Assembly: GCF_900167445.1 (NCBI RefSeq)
Contig: NZ_FUZT01000002.1
Coordinates: forward strand, 416,624-480,623
From: Maledivibacter halophilus
GTDB lineage: Bacteria; Bacillota; Clostridia; Peptostreptococcales; Caminicellaceae
Reading direction: 5' to 3'
Length of the DNA: 64,000 nt
Shown: positions 51,577 through 60,732 of the stretch, in pieces
How positions within the stretch are numbered: position 1 is the first letter of the stretch
Layout: each line of letters opens with the position of its first letter
Notes under the pieces: generated by a model
Database searches by the model: none
What the model saw: the letters and a program-made list of their open reading frames with translations, nothing else
Told to the model about the DNA's origin: nothing
Translations under genes and position numbers: made by a program

Positions 51577-53406
51577 ATGTACGGTTATAATGGTAAAATA
51601 TTAAGAATTAATTTAAAGGAAAGAACTATAAATGTAGAAAAATTAGATCTAGAAATGGCAAAGAAATTCTTAGGTGGAAGAGGCTTAGGTACTAAGATGC
51701 TAATAGATGAGATAGATCCCAAAATTGATGCTCTTAGTTCTGAAAATAAATTTATGGTAGTTACAGGGCCTTTAACTGGAACTGATACACCAACTGGTGG
51801 AAGGTATATGGTTGTAACAAAATCTCCATTATCTGGAACCGTTGCTTCCTCAAACTCAGGGGGTTTTTGGGGAGCTGAGTTAAAATTTGCAGGATATGAT
51901 GCAATTATAGTTGAGGAAAAGTCTGATATCCCTGTTTACATCAATATAGAAGATGATAAAGTGGAAATAAAGGATGCTGCTAATCTCTGGGGAAAAATTG
52001 TATCAGAGACAACTGACATATTGGAAAAAGAGTATGGAGATAAAGTTAAGGTTCTTACTATTGGTCCTGCTGGAGAAAAACTTTCAAAACTTGCTGCTGT
52101 AATGAATGATAAAGATAGAGCAGCTGGACGTTCAGGTGTTGGTGCAGTAATGGGATCAAAGAATCTAAAGGCAATAACTGTTAAAGGAAGTAATAGGAAG
52201 ATCGAAGTTAGTGATCCAGACAAATTAAAGAAAGTTTTTTCAAGGTCTTTAAAGAAAATAAGGGAAAATGGTGTAACTGGAGAGGGACTTCCAACCTATG
52301 GAACTGCAATATTAGTAAATATTATTAATGAAAATGGAGCCCATCCAATAAACAATTTTCAAGAAGCATACTTTGATAAGGCTGAAGAAATTAGCGGAGA
52401 AACATTGGCAGAAAAATATTTAATTAAAAAGGAAGGCTGCTTTAGATGTCCAATAGCATGTGGTAGATATTGCAAAGTAGATGACATAGAAGGGGGAGGA
52501 CCTGAATATGAAACTATTTGGTCTTTTGGATCCGATTGTGGAATATCGGATTTGGGAGAAATCATAAAGGCCAATTACTGGTGTAATGAAATGGGGCTTG
52601 ATACAATTTCAGCAGGTGCAACCTTAGCCACAGCTATGGAGCTTCATGAAAAAGGATATATAAAAGATGATGAAATAGATGGAACGCCATTGAAATTTGG
52701 TAATTCAGAAGCTGTTGTAGAATGGACTAAAAAAATGGCATTGCGTGAAGGCTTTGGCGATAAGCTTGCAGAAGGCTCCTATAGATTAGCTGAGATGTAT
52801 GGTGCGGCCGAATTATCTATGTCTGTAAAAAAGCTGGAAATACCTGCATACGACCCTAGAGGAATTCAAGGACAGGGACTGCAATATGCAACTTCAAATA
52901 GAGGGGGATGTCATGTAAGAGGTTATCTGATATCACCAGAGATACTAGGCTTACCTGAGAAATTAGATAGATTTTCTCTAGAGGGTAAGGCAACATGGGC
53001 AAAAGTATTTCAGGATTTAACTGCCTCCATAGATTCCCTTGGATTATGTTTATTTACATCCTTTGCTTTAGGTGCTGAAGATTATGCTGACCTTTGTAAT
53101 GCTGTTTGTGGAACAAATCATACTGCTGAAACTATTTTTAAAGCAGGAGACAGAATATGGAATCTAGAAAAAATATTTAATTTAAAGGCAGGTATAGATA
53201 GTACAGAGGATAAACTTCCAAAGAGATTGCTAAATGATCCTATACCAGAAGGTCCTTCAAAGGGATGGGTTCATAAGCTGGATGAGTTATTACCTAAATA
53301 TTATGAGGAAAGAGGATGGAATGCTAAGGGTATTCCTACCGAAACAAAATTAGCAGATTTAGGTTTAGTAGATGAAGCTTTTGATGAAGCAGCAGTTACA
53401 AAATAA
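51577..53406 (+). CDS. Tungsten aldehyde:ferredoxin oxidoreductase
   Basis: A 609-residue AOR, which oxidises aldehydes to acids (or the reverse) with ferredoxin, using a tungsten bis-pterin and one [4Fe-4S] cluster. It begins MYGYNGKILRINLKE; cluster cysteines are C288, C291, C295 (CFRCPIAC) and C491 (GLCLFTSF), nearly the same numbering as P. furiosus AOR. Pterin-binding regions include GGRYMVVTKSPLSGTVASSNSGG and PAYDPRGIQGQGLQYATSNRGGCH. AAAAGGAGG precedes the ATG; upstream in-frame codons lie in the leader. Soluble. Controlled by the sigma-54 promoter and followed by a hairpin and MoaD-like and ThiF-like genes. Confidence 0.96.
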   Translation: MYGYNGKILRINLKERTINVEKLDLEMAKKFLGGRGLGTKMLIDEIDPKIDALSSENKFMVVTGPLTGTDTPTGGRYMVVTKSPLSGTVASSNSGGFWGAELKFAGYDAIIVEEKSDIPVYINIEDDKVEIKDAANLWGKIVSETTDILEKEYGDKVKVLTIGPAGEKLSKLAAVMNDKDRAAGRSGVGAVMGSKNLKAITVKGSNRKIEVSDPDKLKKVFSRSLKKIRENGVTGEGLPTYGTAILVNIINENGAHPINNFQEAYFDKAEEISGETLAEKYLIKKEGCFRCPIACGRYCKVDDIEGGGPEYETIWSFGSDCGISDLGEIIKANYWCNEMGLDTISAGATLATAMELHEKGYIKDDEIDGTPLKFGNSEAVVEWTKKMALREGFGDKLAEGSYRLAEMYGAAELSMSVKKLEIPAYDPRGIQGQGLQYATSNRGGCHVRGYLISPEILGLPEKLDRFSLEGKATWAKVFQDLTASIDSLGLCLFTSFALGAEDYADLCNAVCGTNHTAETIFKAGDRIWNLEKIFNLKAGIDSTEDKLPKRLLNDPIPEGPSKGWVHKLDELLPKYYEERGWNAKGIPTETKLADLGLVDEAFDEAAVTK

Positions 53407-53445
53407 TGATTAGATAGAGGAATTAATTAAAGGAATGGTGATAAA

Positions 53446-53485
53446 TATAAGGGCTTCAAATTGAAGCCCTTATACTATTTTTAAC
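53446..53485. terminator. Terminator after AOR
   Basis: TATAAGGGCTTCAA pairs with TTGAAGCCCTTATA in a 14-bp perfect stem, then ACTATTTTT. A -10-like TATAAT at 53502-53507 may start a separate moaD transcript. Confidence 0.8.
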
Positions 53486-53542
53486 TTAAGAGAATTTTGT
53501 GTATAATATGGGTAAATCTAATGCATTTTAGGAGGTGATAAA

Positions 53543-53767
53543 ATGAGTATAGAGGTTAGACTTTTTGCTACTCTAAGAAAAGGCAGGGGAAAAAAGGTTT
53601 TTTTTGACTTCGAATGTGGAATTAATTGTAATAAAATAATTAAAAAAATGAATATTAAAAAAGATGACGTGGCAATATTATTGATCAATGGAAGAGATGG
53701 AGAATTTGATAGAGAATTAGAGGATGAAGATGTAGTTTCAATATTTCCACCGGTAGGAGGGGGATAA
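53543..53767 (+). CDS. MoaD-like ubiquitin-fold sulfur carrier
   Basis: A 74-residue beta-grasp protein starting IEVRLFATLRKGRGKK and ending PPVGGG; the C-terminal glycines are where the sulfur (thiocarboxylate) is loaded for building the dithiolene of the pterin. Next to AOR genes such MoaD-like proteins are usual and are taken to serve the tungsten cofactor. AGGAGG precedes the ATG, and the ThiF-like gene begins at the next base, pairing carrier and activating enzyme. Confidence 0.93.
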   Translation: MSIEVRLFATLRKGRGKKVFFDFECGINCNKIIKKMNIKKDDVAILLINGRDGEFDRELEDEDVVSIFPPVGGG

Positions 53768-54445
53768 ATGAAAAGATATAGTAGAAATATGAAGATGCTT
53801 AGTAAAGATGAAAATGAAAGACTTGGTGATTTTAGAATTTCTGTTATTGGATGTGGAGGATTAGGTGGCTATATAATTGAGATGTTAGGAAGATTGGGAA
53901 TTGGAAATATAACTGCCGTAGATGGTGATGTGTTTGATGAAACTAATTTGAATAGACAGCTTCTTAGTAATAGTGATACATTAGGACAGTATAAAGCTTT
54001 GATAGCAGAAAAGAGAATGAAGCTCGTAAATCCTTTGATAAAATTTACTTCTGTAACTGAAAAAATTACAGAAGTAAATGCTGAAAAGATTTTATCGGGT
54101 CATGATTTAGTTATTGATGCCATAGATAAAATTGAAACGAGGTTTTTACTTCAAAGTACAGCCTCAAAATTAAATATTCCTATGATTCATGGTGCAATTG
54201 CAGGATGGTATGGACAAGTGGCAACAATATTTCCCGGGGATAACACACTAGAAAAAATATATCCTACAAGAGATGCAAAGGGTTTAGAAAGTGAATTAGG
54301 GAATCCATCCTTTACTCCAGCCCTAGTTGCTTCTATAGAAGTTGCGGAGGCTTTAAAGGTTTTACTTAATAGAGGAGATTTACTTCGAAATAAATTGTTA
54401 TATATTGATTTACTTGAGCATGATTATATGGTAATGGAATTATAG
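53768..54445 (+). CDS. ThiF/MoeB/HesA-family activating enzyme
   Basis: A 225-residue E1-like adenylating enzyme that would activate the C-terminal glycine of the adjacent MoaD-like protein. The nucleotide-binding loop is GCGGLGGYIIEMLGRLG; DxNLNRQ is present (ETNLNRQLL), as are AIDKIETRF and HGAIAGWYGQV. It lacks the two CxxC zinc pairs of full-length MoeB, as in the shorter HesA-type members. Starts directly after the moaD stop (TAAATG). Confidence 0.93.
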   Translation: MKRYSRNMKMLSKDENERLGDFRISVIGCGGLGGYIIEMLGRLGIGNITAVDGDVFDETNLNRQLLSNSDTLGQYKALIAEKRMKLVNPLIKFTSVTEKITEVNAEKILSGHDLVIDAIDKIETRFLLQSTASKLNIPMIHGAIAGWYGQVATIFPGDNTLEKIYPTRDAKGLESELGNPSFTPALVASIEVAEALKVLLNRGDLLRNKLLYIDLLEHDYMVMEL

Positions 54446-54504
54446 GGAAATTAGAGGAATAGATCAAGATAAATATTAATAAATATAGGGTAGGAGGTGT
54501 ACAT

Positions 54505-55851
54505 ATGAAACCTATAAAGTACAGACCTTTTACTCTTTTTCTTTGTTTTGCCTTAATAATATTTATTCTCTTTGCTCCTCATTTTCTTATAAGGCCTAAA
54601 ATAGATGAATTAATTGATAAGGTTTTTGAAAAGGAAATTCAGTGGAAGGGTATTATTACAGTTCGAGATTATCCTAGGTTAGATGTTTCGACGGGATATA
54701 AATATTCTTGGATTACTAATAAAATAAAAGAATTTGAAAGAAATAATCCCGGTGTTTTTATAGAATTTAAACCCTTAGACCCGGAGCTTGGACATATAGA
54801 AATAGAAGAGTCAATAAATACAAATTCTTACCCAGATATAGCACCTATAGGAGCAAATACAGAAATAATATCCAAGGGGGTATTAGAACCTCTAGATAAG
54901 TATTTGACAGAAGAAGAGATAGATAAGTATAAAGAAAATGCAATTGCTGCTGTTAAAAAAGATAATAAAATATGGGGTATTCCTTATATGATGGAAACCT
55001 ATTGTCTTTTTTTAAATTTAGATATATTCAATGAGAGAGGTGTTGATCCTCCAAGGGAGGGGATATGGACATATGAAGAATTTCTAGAAAAACTAAAACA
55101 ATTGACATATGATAAAAATGGAGATGGCAAAGTGGATATTTCAGGATTTAACTCATATATAGGACCTAATTCATATAGTACTTGGGGGATACTACTAAGT
55201 GATGGAGGAGAAATAATAGATCAAAAAGGGAAGACCTATAGGTTTTATGGGGAAGAAGCTGTATCGGGACTAAAAAAGTTAGTGGATTTAAAGCTGCTGC
55301 ATAAAGTAACTCCAGAAAGTTTTGGAAATAATAGTTCTATGAAAGCTTGGAGGAGTTTTGCAGTAGATAAAGAAATAGCAGTATATCCAGCAAAAACTTC
55401 TAATATGAGTATCTTAAAAGTATTGAGCAACAGGGGGAAAGGATTTAATTTTGGTGTTGCTAATTATCCAATTGGAAAGGCAGGATTGCCCGTATTACCT
55501 GGAAATACTGTAACAGCTTATGGTATATTTAAGCAGGAAGATAAAAAGAAGCTTGAAATGTGTTTAAAGTTTTTAAGGCATTTGGTGGATGATGAAAGTG
55601 GGGAAAGCTTATACAATCAAGGTGTTTTTCCTGCGAAAAAAAATGTGGGAAAAATCTATAGGGAAGATAAGATTATGGGAAGATTGGAAAAAGAAATAGA
55701 TTATTCGGGAACAATAGGTCATGATTTAAAATGGAAGTTGATAGACGATATTTTACAAAATCAAATAAAAATTGCTCTTAAAGGCGAAAAAACACCAGAA
55801 GAGGCGATTAAAGCTGCAAAAGAAAATATAGAGGGAAAGCTAATTAGGTAG
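54505..55851 (+). CDS. ABC-type extracellular solute-binding protein (orphan)
   Basis: A 448-residue binding protein of the sugar-binding type (SBP family 1). It has an N-terminal hydrophobic segment (residues ~10-30) without a lipobox cysteine, so it is probably held by this membrane anchor. The binding core shows NTNSYPDIAPIGANTEIISKGVLEPLDKYL and IWGIPYMMETYCLFLNLDIF; a loop YDKNGDGKVDISGF looks like a calcium-binding EF-type segment. No permease or ATPase gene adjoins it, so it may feed a shared transporter or serve as a sensor. AGGAGGTG precedes the ATG. Confidence 0.85.
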   Translation: MKPIKYRPFTLFLCFALIIFILFAPHFLIRPKIDELIDKVFEKEIQWKGIITVRDYPRLDVSTGYKYSWITNKIKEFERNNPGVFIEFKPLDPELGHIEIEESINTNSYPDIAPIGANTEIISKGVLEPLDKYLTEEEIDKYKENAIAAVKKDNKIWGIPYMMETYCLFLNLDIFNERGVDPPREGIWTYEEFLEKLKQLTYDKNGDGKVDISGFNSYIGPNSYSTWGILLSDGGEIIDQKGKTYRFYGEEAVSGLKKLVDLKLLHKVTPESFGNNSSMKAWRSFAVDKEIAVYPAKTSNMSILKVLSNRGKGFNFGVANYPIGKAGLPVLPGNTVTAYGIFKQEDKKKLEMCLKFLRHLVDDESGESLYNQGVFPAKKNVGKIYREDKIMGRLEKEIDYSGTIGHDLKWKLIDDILQNQIKIALKGEKTPEEAIKAAKENIEGKLIR

Positions 55852-55947
55852 ATTAGACGCTAATTAACAAACCCCTTGTTTTTATAAAATCAAAAAGGTA
55901 TACTTATCTTGACTAAAGAATCCATATATGTGTTGGGAGATGAATCA

Positions 55948-56862
55948 ATGGATATAAATAAGATATACGAGGGTATTAAAAGTAGAATTAACCCTGAAAA
56001 TATATTAAGAAATGAAAGTATGAAAAACCACACCTCATTTAAAATTGGTGGTCCTGTAGATATAATGATATTGCCTAAAACAATAGAAGATATAGCTTTT
56101 TCAGTGAATTATTGTAGAGACAACAATATAAAATATTTGATAATAGGTAATGGCAGCAACCTATTAGTAAGTGATAAAGGTATTAGAGGTGTTGTAATAA
56201 AGATTGCTGATAATTTTAGCGATGTGATAATACAAGACACCCAAGTAAAATCCCAAGCGGGTGTTTTACTTTCACGATTGGCAAAATTGATTATGAATAA
56301 AAGCTTAGAAGGTTTTGAATTTGCAAGTGGAATACCTGGTACTTTAGGTGGTGCTGTGGCTATGAATGCAGGAGCATATGGGGGAGAAATGAAGGATATA
56401 GTTACTGGAGCATCTATTCTAGACAATAATGGGAAAGTAATATATCTAAGTAGAGAAGAGTTAAAATTAGGATATAGAAAAAGTATTATTCAAGAAAAAA
56501 ATTATACAGTATTAGAAGTAGATATGGAATTAAAACCAGGTGATTTTGAAAAGATAAAGAGTATAATAGATGATTTAACTAAAAGGAGAACTACAAAGCA
56601 GCCCCTTCATCTACCCAGTGCTGGAAGTACATTTAAAAGACCTAAAGGATATTATGCAGGAAAGCTGATTGAGGATTCAGGATTAAAAGGAGTTAGAATA
56701 GGAGATGCTCAGGTATCCGACATGCATTGTGGTTTTGTAGTTAATATTGGAAATGCTACTTTTGAGGAAGTATATGATCTTATTAAACTTGTACAAAAGG
56801 TAGTTATGGATAAATTTGGTGTCAAATTAGAAACAGAGGTAAAAATAATAGGAGAAAAGTAG
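55948..56862 (+). CDS. murB: UDP-N-acetylenolpyruvoylglucosamine reductase
   Basis: A 304-residue FAD enzyme that makes UDP-N-acetylmuramic acid, the second step of peptidoglycan precursor synthesis. FAD-domain motifs: NHTSFKIGGPVDI, LIIGNGSNLLVSDKGIRGVVI, FEFASGIPGTLGGAVAMNAGAYGGEM; C-terminal domain with the catalytic serine in SAGSTFKRP and the EVKIIGE end. The ATG at 55948 follows GGGAGA by seven bases; an upstream TTG lacks a ribosome site. First of the murB-PHP-rapZ-yvcK-whiA-HPr block known from many Firmicutes. Confidence 0.97.
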   Translation: MDINKIYEGIKSRINPENILRNESMKNHTSFKIGGPVDIMILPKTIEDIAFSVNYCRDNNIKYLIIGNGSNLLVSDKGIRGVVIKIADNFSDVIIQDTQVKSQAGVLLSRLAKLIMNKSLEGFEFASGIPGTLGGAVAMNAGAYGGEMKDIVTGASILDNNGKVIYLSREELKLGYRKSIIQEKNYTVLEVDMELKPGDFEKIKSIIDDLTKRRTTKQPLHLPSAGSTFKRPKGYYAGKLIEDSGLKGVRIGDAQVSDMHCGFVVNIGNATFEEVYDLIKLVQKVVMDKFGVKLETEVKIIGEK

Positions 56863-56872
56863 TGGTGATTAA

Positions 56873-57607
56873 ATGAAGATATTTGCCGATTATCATACCC
56901 ATTCAATATATAGTGGTGATGCTAAAGGAACAATTAAGGAAAATGTTGATGCTGCAAAGAAAAAGGGTCTTAGAGAACTTGCCATTACAGATCATGGACC
57001 TAAGCATTTATTTTATGGAGTAAAAAAGAATGACATAAAAAAAATAAGAAAAGAGATAAATGAAATAAACAGATTAAATACAGACATAGAAGTGAAATTT
57101 GGTTTAGAAGCAAATATAATTGGGATAGATGGTAAGCTCGATGTAGATGGAGAAATAAAGAAGGAACTGGATATTTTATTGGCAGGATTCCATTTTGGAA
57201 GCATACCAGATAAACTTATAGAAGGTACAAAGGTTCAAATTTATAATTTGTTGAGTCCACTATTGCCATCTATTGAAAGAAAATCAAGGGTAATAAATAC
57301 CAAATCAGTGGTAGAAGCCATATATAAAAATGATATAGATATTTTAACACATCCTGGAGCAAAGGCATCCATTGATACAAAAGAATTGGCGAAGGCAGCT
57401 GTTGAAAATGATACTGCATTAGAAATAAATAGTAGCCATGGATACATGACAGTAGAATATATTAAAATTGCCATGAAAGAAGGGGCAAAGTTTGTTATAA
57501 GTAGCGATGCCCATAAACCTGAAGATATAGGGAGGGTTGAAAAGGGGATAAATCGTGCAATACAAGCAGGACTAAGTGTAGATAGAATTATAAATGCAGA
57601 AGAATAG
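56873..57607 (+). CDS. PHP-domain phosphoesterase (YcdX/HisK-like)
   Basis: A 244-residue PHP protein. Metal-binding motifs: DYHTHSIYSGDAKG at the start, ITDHGPKH (about residues 39-46), LTHPGAK near 160 and SSDAHKPED near 208. Such proteins are trinuclear-metal phosphatases or related esterases; the substrate here is unknown. It is commonly found between murB and rapZ in Clostridia. Starts ten bases after murB, so is cotranscribed. Confidence 0.9.
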   Translation: MKIFADYHTHSIYSGDAKGTIKENVDAAKKKGLRELAITDHGPKHLFYGVKKNDIKKIRKEINEINRLNTDIEVKFGLEANIIGIDGKLDVDGEIKKELDILLAGFHFGSIPDKLIEGTKVQIYNLLSPLLPSIERKSRVINTKSVVEAIYKNDIDILTHPGAKASIDTKELAKAAVENDTALEINSSHGYMTVEYIKIAMKEGAKFVISSDAHKPEDIGRVEKGINRAIQAGLSVDRIINAEE

Positions 57608-57654
57608 AGTTTAAAGTCTATTCCTTAGAACTTTACAAAAGATGAGGTGGGGCT

Positions 57655-58509
57655 ATGAAATTTGTAATAATTACTGGATTATCTGGAGCAGGGAAAAGTC
57701 AGGCAATGAAGTGTATGGAAGATTTAGGTTTTTATTGTGTAGATAATTTACCCCCTATACTAATTGCTAAATTTGCAGAACTATGTTTTAGTAAAAGAGG
57801 AGAAATACAAAAAATAGCCTTGGTAATTGATATAAGGGGAGGCAAATTTTTTGATGACTTATTTGAAAGTCTTGATGAGTTAACGGATAAGGGATATAAG
57901 TATGAGATATTATTTTTAGATGCCTCAGATCAAACTTTAATAAAAAGATTTAAAGAGACAAGAAGGGTCCATCCATTAAGCAGTGAGGGAAGAATTATTG
58001 ATGGTATCAATGCTGAACGAGAAAGATTGGAATATCTAAAGCAAAGAGCCAATAAAATAATAGATACTTCTAATATGACACCTGCTCAGCTAAAAGAAGA
58101 GATAAAAGAAGTATATATTGAAGGGTCAAACAATAATATAATGATTTCTATTTTATCCTTTGGATTTAAGAAGGGTATTCCATTAGATGCTGATTTAGTT
58201 TTTGATGTAAGGTTTTTACCAAATCCACATTACATACCAGAGCTTAAAGAGTTTACTGGTAATGATAAATGTGTCAGTGAATATGTTATGAAATGGCCTG
58301 AGAGCATAGAGTTTGTTAAAAAGCTTAATGATCTCATTGATTTTTTGATACCATATTATGAAAGAGAAGGTAAATTTCAACTTGTAATAGCTATTGGATG
58401 TACAGGAGGGAAGCATAGATCTGTAACAATAGCAAATATTTTATATAATTATTTAAAGGACAAAGGCCAAAGGGTAAAAATCAATCATAGGGATGAATCA
58501 ATGTCATAA
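57655..58509 (+). CDS. rapZ: RNase adapter / nucleotide-binding protein RapZ (YvcJ)
   Basis: A 284-residue P-loop protein: Walker [10 protein letters not shown] (residues 8-16), [26 protein letters not shown] and the C-terminal [15 protein letters not shown]. coli RapZ directs RNase E on the small RNAs controlling GlmS; in Firmicutes YvcJ hydrolyses GTP and affects competence and cell-wall sugar supply. AGGTGG precedes the ATG. In the conserved rapZ-yvcK-whiA order. Confidence 0.96.
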   Translation: MKFVIITGLSGAGKSQAMKCMEDLGFYCVDNLPPILIAKFAELCFSKRGEIQKIALVIDIRGGKFFDDLFESLDELTDKGYKYEILFLDASDQTLIKRFKETRRVHPLSSEGRIIDGINAERERLEYLKQRANKIIDTSNMTPAQLKEEIKEVYIEGSNNNIMISILSFGFKKGIPLDADLVFDVRFLPNPHYIPELKEFTGNDKCVSEYVMKWPESIEFVKKLNDLIDFLIPYYEREGKFQLVIAIGCTGGKHRSVTIANILYNYLKDKGQRVKINHRDESMS

Positions 58510-58524
58510 AAAGGAGTAAGGGGG

Positions 58525-59862
58525 ATGAATATTTTTTTCTGGCTTAAACCAGGTATTAAAATAAAAAGATGGATTATTTTAGTTTTATTTGGAATTACAT
58601 TAATAACCATAGGTATAAAAGAATTATTTGATAATAATATTAAAATTATTTTAGGGGATGAATATATAATACCGTCTATTATGGCTGGTATTATTTTAGT
58701 AATAATATCAGCTTATAAGGGTGGAAAAAGATTAGCTACAATATTAGTTAATGCATATTCAAATCCAGTTTTTAGTGGATGGAAAAATGCTAATAATTTA
58801 TATGATAACAGTGTTTTGGATAAAGGATTAAAGGTAGTTGTTATAGGAGGCGGAACGGGATTATCTGTGCTTTTGAGGGGGCTTAAAAGGTTTACTTCCA
58901 ATATTACAGCAATTGTTACAGTTGCTGACGATGGTGGAGGATCGGGTAAGCTTAGAGAAGATCTGGGGATGCTTCCACCAGGAGATATTAGAAACTGTAT
59001 CTTGGCTTTGGCTGATACTGAGCCTCTTATGGAAAAACTTCTTCAATATAGATTTGAGGAGGGGACCTACAAAAACCAAAGCTTTGGAAATCTTCTAATA
59101 GCTGCAATGGCAGGTATATCAGATAGTTTTGAAGATGCTATAAAAAGGATAAATGATATATTTGCTGTGGCTGGAAAGGTTGTTCCTGTAACAACTCAAG
59201 ATATTACTCTCTATGCAAAGTTAGCCAATGGTAAAATAATAAAGGGAGAATCACAAATTCCTATAAAAAGTAAGGAATTAGATAGTCCTATTGAAAATGT
59301 ATTTCTCAAGCCTAAAAAAATTAAGCCAGTATCTGAAGCCAAAGAAGCTTTGATAGATGCAGATGTTATCATACTTGGCCCAGGAAGCTTATATACAAGT
59401 ATTTTACCTAATCTTATAGTAGAGGATATAACTAAAATGATAGAAAAATCCTCTGCTGTAAAAGTCTATGTATCTAATGTTATGACGCAGCCGGGAGAAA
59501 CAGACGGATACTCTGTTGCAGATCATGTAAAGGCTATTATAGATCATACGGGGGAAGACATAATTGAATATGTTTATGCAAATAATAAAGATATTCCAGA
59601 AGAAATATCTGTTAAGTATAAAGAGGAAGGTGCTAAACCGGTAAAAATAAAAGAAGAAAATAAAGACTTTTTTAAAAATCATTGCATAAAACTAATTCAA
59701 GATAATTATATTGAAGTAAAAAAGGGTTATCTTAGGCATGATGCCCTAAAGTTATCTGAAGCCATATTAGAAATGGTTATAAATAAAAGATATAATAAAG
59801 ATAAAATAAGATTTTTTGAATTGAATTCTATAATGAAGAAAGTGAAAAATAATAAAATTTAG
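58525..59862 (+). CDS. yvcK: Gluconeogenesis/cell-shape factor YvcK (CofD-like)
   Basis: A 445-residue protein with two N-terminal membrane helices (about 13-35 and 52-70) and a CofD-like UDP-sugar-binding domain (VVIGGGTGLSVLLRGLKR, VTVADDGGGSGKLREDLGMLPPGDIRNCILAL, IILGPGSLYTSILPNL, NVMTQPGETDGYSVADH). In B. subtilis YvcK binds UDP-GlcNAc and is needed for growth on gluconeogenic carbon and normal shape. The membrane helices make this the longer form of the family found in Clostridia. AAAAGGAG precedes the ATG. A terminator follows. Confidence 0.96.
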   Translation: MNIFFWLKPGIKIKRWIILVLFGITLITIGIKELFDNNIKIILGDEYIIPSIMAGIILVIISAYKGGKRLATILVNAYSNPVFSGWKNANNLYDNSVLDKGLKVVVIGGGTGLSVLLRGLKRFTSNITAIVTVADDGGGSGKLREDLGMLPPGDIRNCILALADTEPLMEKLLQYRFEEGTYKNQSFGNLLIAAMAGISDSFEDAIKRINDIFAVAGKVVPVTTQDITLYAKLANGKIIKGESQIPIKSKELDSPIENVFLKPKKIKPVSEAKEALIDADVIILGPGSLYTSILPNLIVEDITKMIEKSSAVKVYVSNVMTQPGETDGYSVADHVKAIIDHTGEDIIEYVYANNKDIPEEISVKYKEEGAKPVKIKEENKDFFKNHCIKLIQDNYIEVKKGYLRHDALKLSEAILEMVINKRYNKDKIRFFELNSIMKKVKNNKI

Positions 59863-59895
59863 AAGATTCAGCTACTTTAGTTGGATCTTTTTTTT
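59863..59895 (+). terminator. Terminator after yvcK
   Basis: AAGATTCA pairs with TGGATCTT across an 11-base loop, followed by eight T residues. Confidence 0.8.
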
Positions 59896-60046
59896 ATATA
59901 AATATATTTAATAAACTTTTGATACAATTTTATTGAAATTATTGACATGCTATGTTAACTTTATTGTGGTATACTATTAATAAATTGTTCCAAATGATAG
60001 TATTTTTTAATATATTATAATATAGATATAACTTTTAAATTTGAAT

Positions 60047-60225
60047 TATGCAAATAAAAAATGTATAAGCCTTCACTGCTTCATTTGCACATATGGATTT
60101 AAATTTAAAGTTTGATATCTATAGTCATGCTACATTTTAAAACTTAAAATAAATTTTGCTGAAATAATGAATCCTTCTACATTCTTTCAGCGAAAATTAT
60201 CAGTCTTTAGAGTAGCATTACTATA
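60047..60225. repeat. Nested inverted repeats in the yvcK-Nudix gap
   Basis: In the 434-base gap 59863-60296 three hairpin-forming pairs occur: ATGCAAAT (60048-60055) / ATTTGCA (60084-60090); ATAGTCATGCTAC (60121-60133) / GTAGCATTACTAT (60212-60224); and inside it AATTTTGCTGAAA / TTTCAGCGAAAATT (about 60151-60200). No gene is visible. It could be a third palindromic element or a structured RNA. Confidence 0.55.
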
Positions 60226-60296
60226 AATATGAGTAATATTATGATATAAGATATGAATTTGGGCTTATAGTAGTTTTAGCATAAGGAGTGGAACAA

Positions 60297-60719
60297 TTGA
60301 GAAAAGAAATAAGTTCAGGTGGAGTTGTATATTTTGGTAATGCCATTTTACTTCTTAAAAAATACAATGGAGATTGGGTATTACCAAAGGGGAAAATTGA
60401 AAAAAATGAAGATACTAAGGATACTTCTATAAGGGAAGTTTTTGAAGAGAGTGGAGTTAAGGCTGATGTAATAAAATATATTGGGAAGATTCAATATTCC
60501 TTTAAAAATAGCTGGAAAAATAATGAGGTTATAAATAAGACAGTGCATTGGTATTTAATGAAAGCCAGAGGTATGTCATGTAATCCTCAAAAAGAAGAAG
60601 GATTTATAGATGCTAGATTTGTTCATATAAATAGGGTTAAAGAAATGGCAAAATATGATGATGAAAAAAATATTATTGAAAAAGCCATTAAAGAGATAAA
60701 AAGACCTCACGGTGAGTGA
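60297..60719 (+). CDS. Nudix hydrolase
   Basis: A 140-residue Nudix enzyme. The Nudix box is intact: GKIEKNEDTKDTSIREVFEE followed by SGV, matching GX5EX7REUXEEXGU. Typical substrates are nucleoside diphosphates linked to another group; the short form with SSGGVVYFG at the start is close to Ap4A-hydrolase/MutT-like proteins, but the substrate is not predictable. TTG start at 60297 with AAGGAG eight bases before; a GTG at 60288 is part of that site. Confidence 0.88.
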   Translation: MRKEISSGGVVYFGNAILLLKKYNGDWVLPKGKIEKNEDTKDTSIREVFEESGVKADVIKYIGKIQYSFKNSWKNNEVINKTVHWYLMKARGMSCNPQKEEGFIDARFVHINRVKEMAKYDDEKNIIEKAIKEIKRPHGE

Positions 60720-60725
60720 GGTCTT
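60701..60725. terminator. Bidirectional terminator between Nudix and DUF1540 genes
   Basis: AAGACCTCAC pairs with GTGAGGTCTT; it overlaps the Nudix stop codon. On the minus strand it is followed by TTTTT, so it also serves the DUF1540 transcript. Confidence 0.82.
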
Positions 60726-60732
60726 AAGATTG

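Noticed and set aside
51390..51590. Small frame spanning the activator's end and the AOR promoter
   Set aside because: It overlaps a terminator and a promoter, has no ribosome site and no recognisable sequence.
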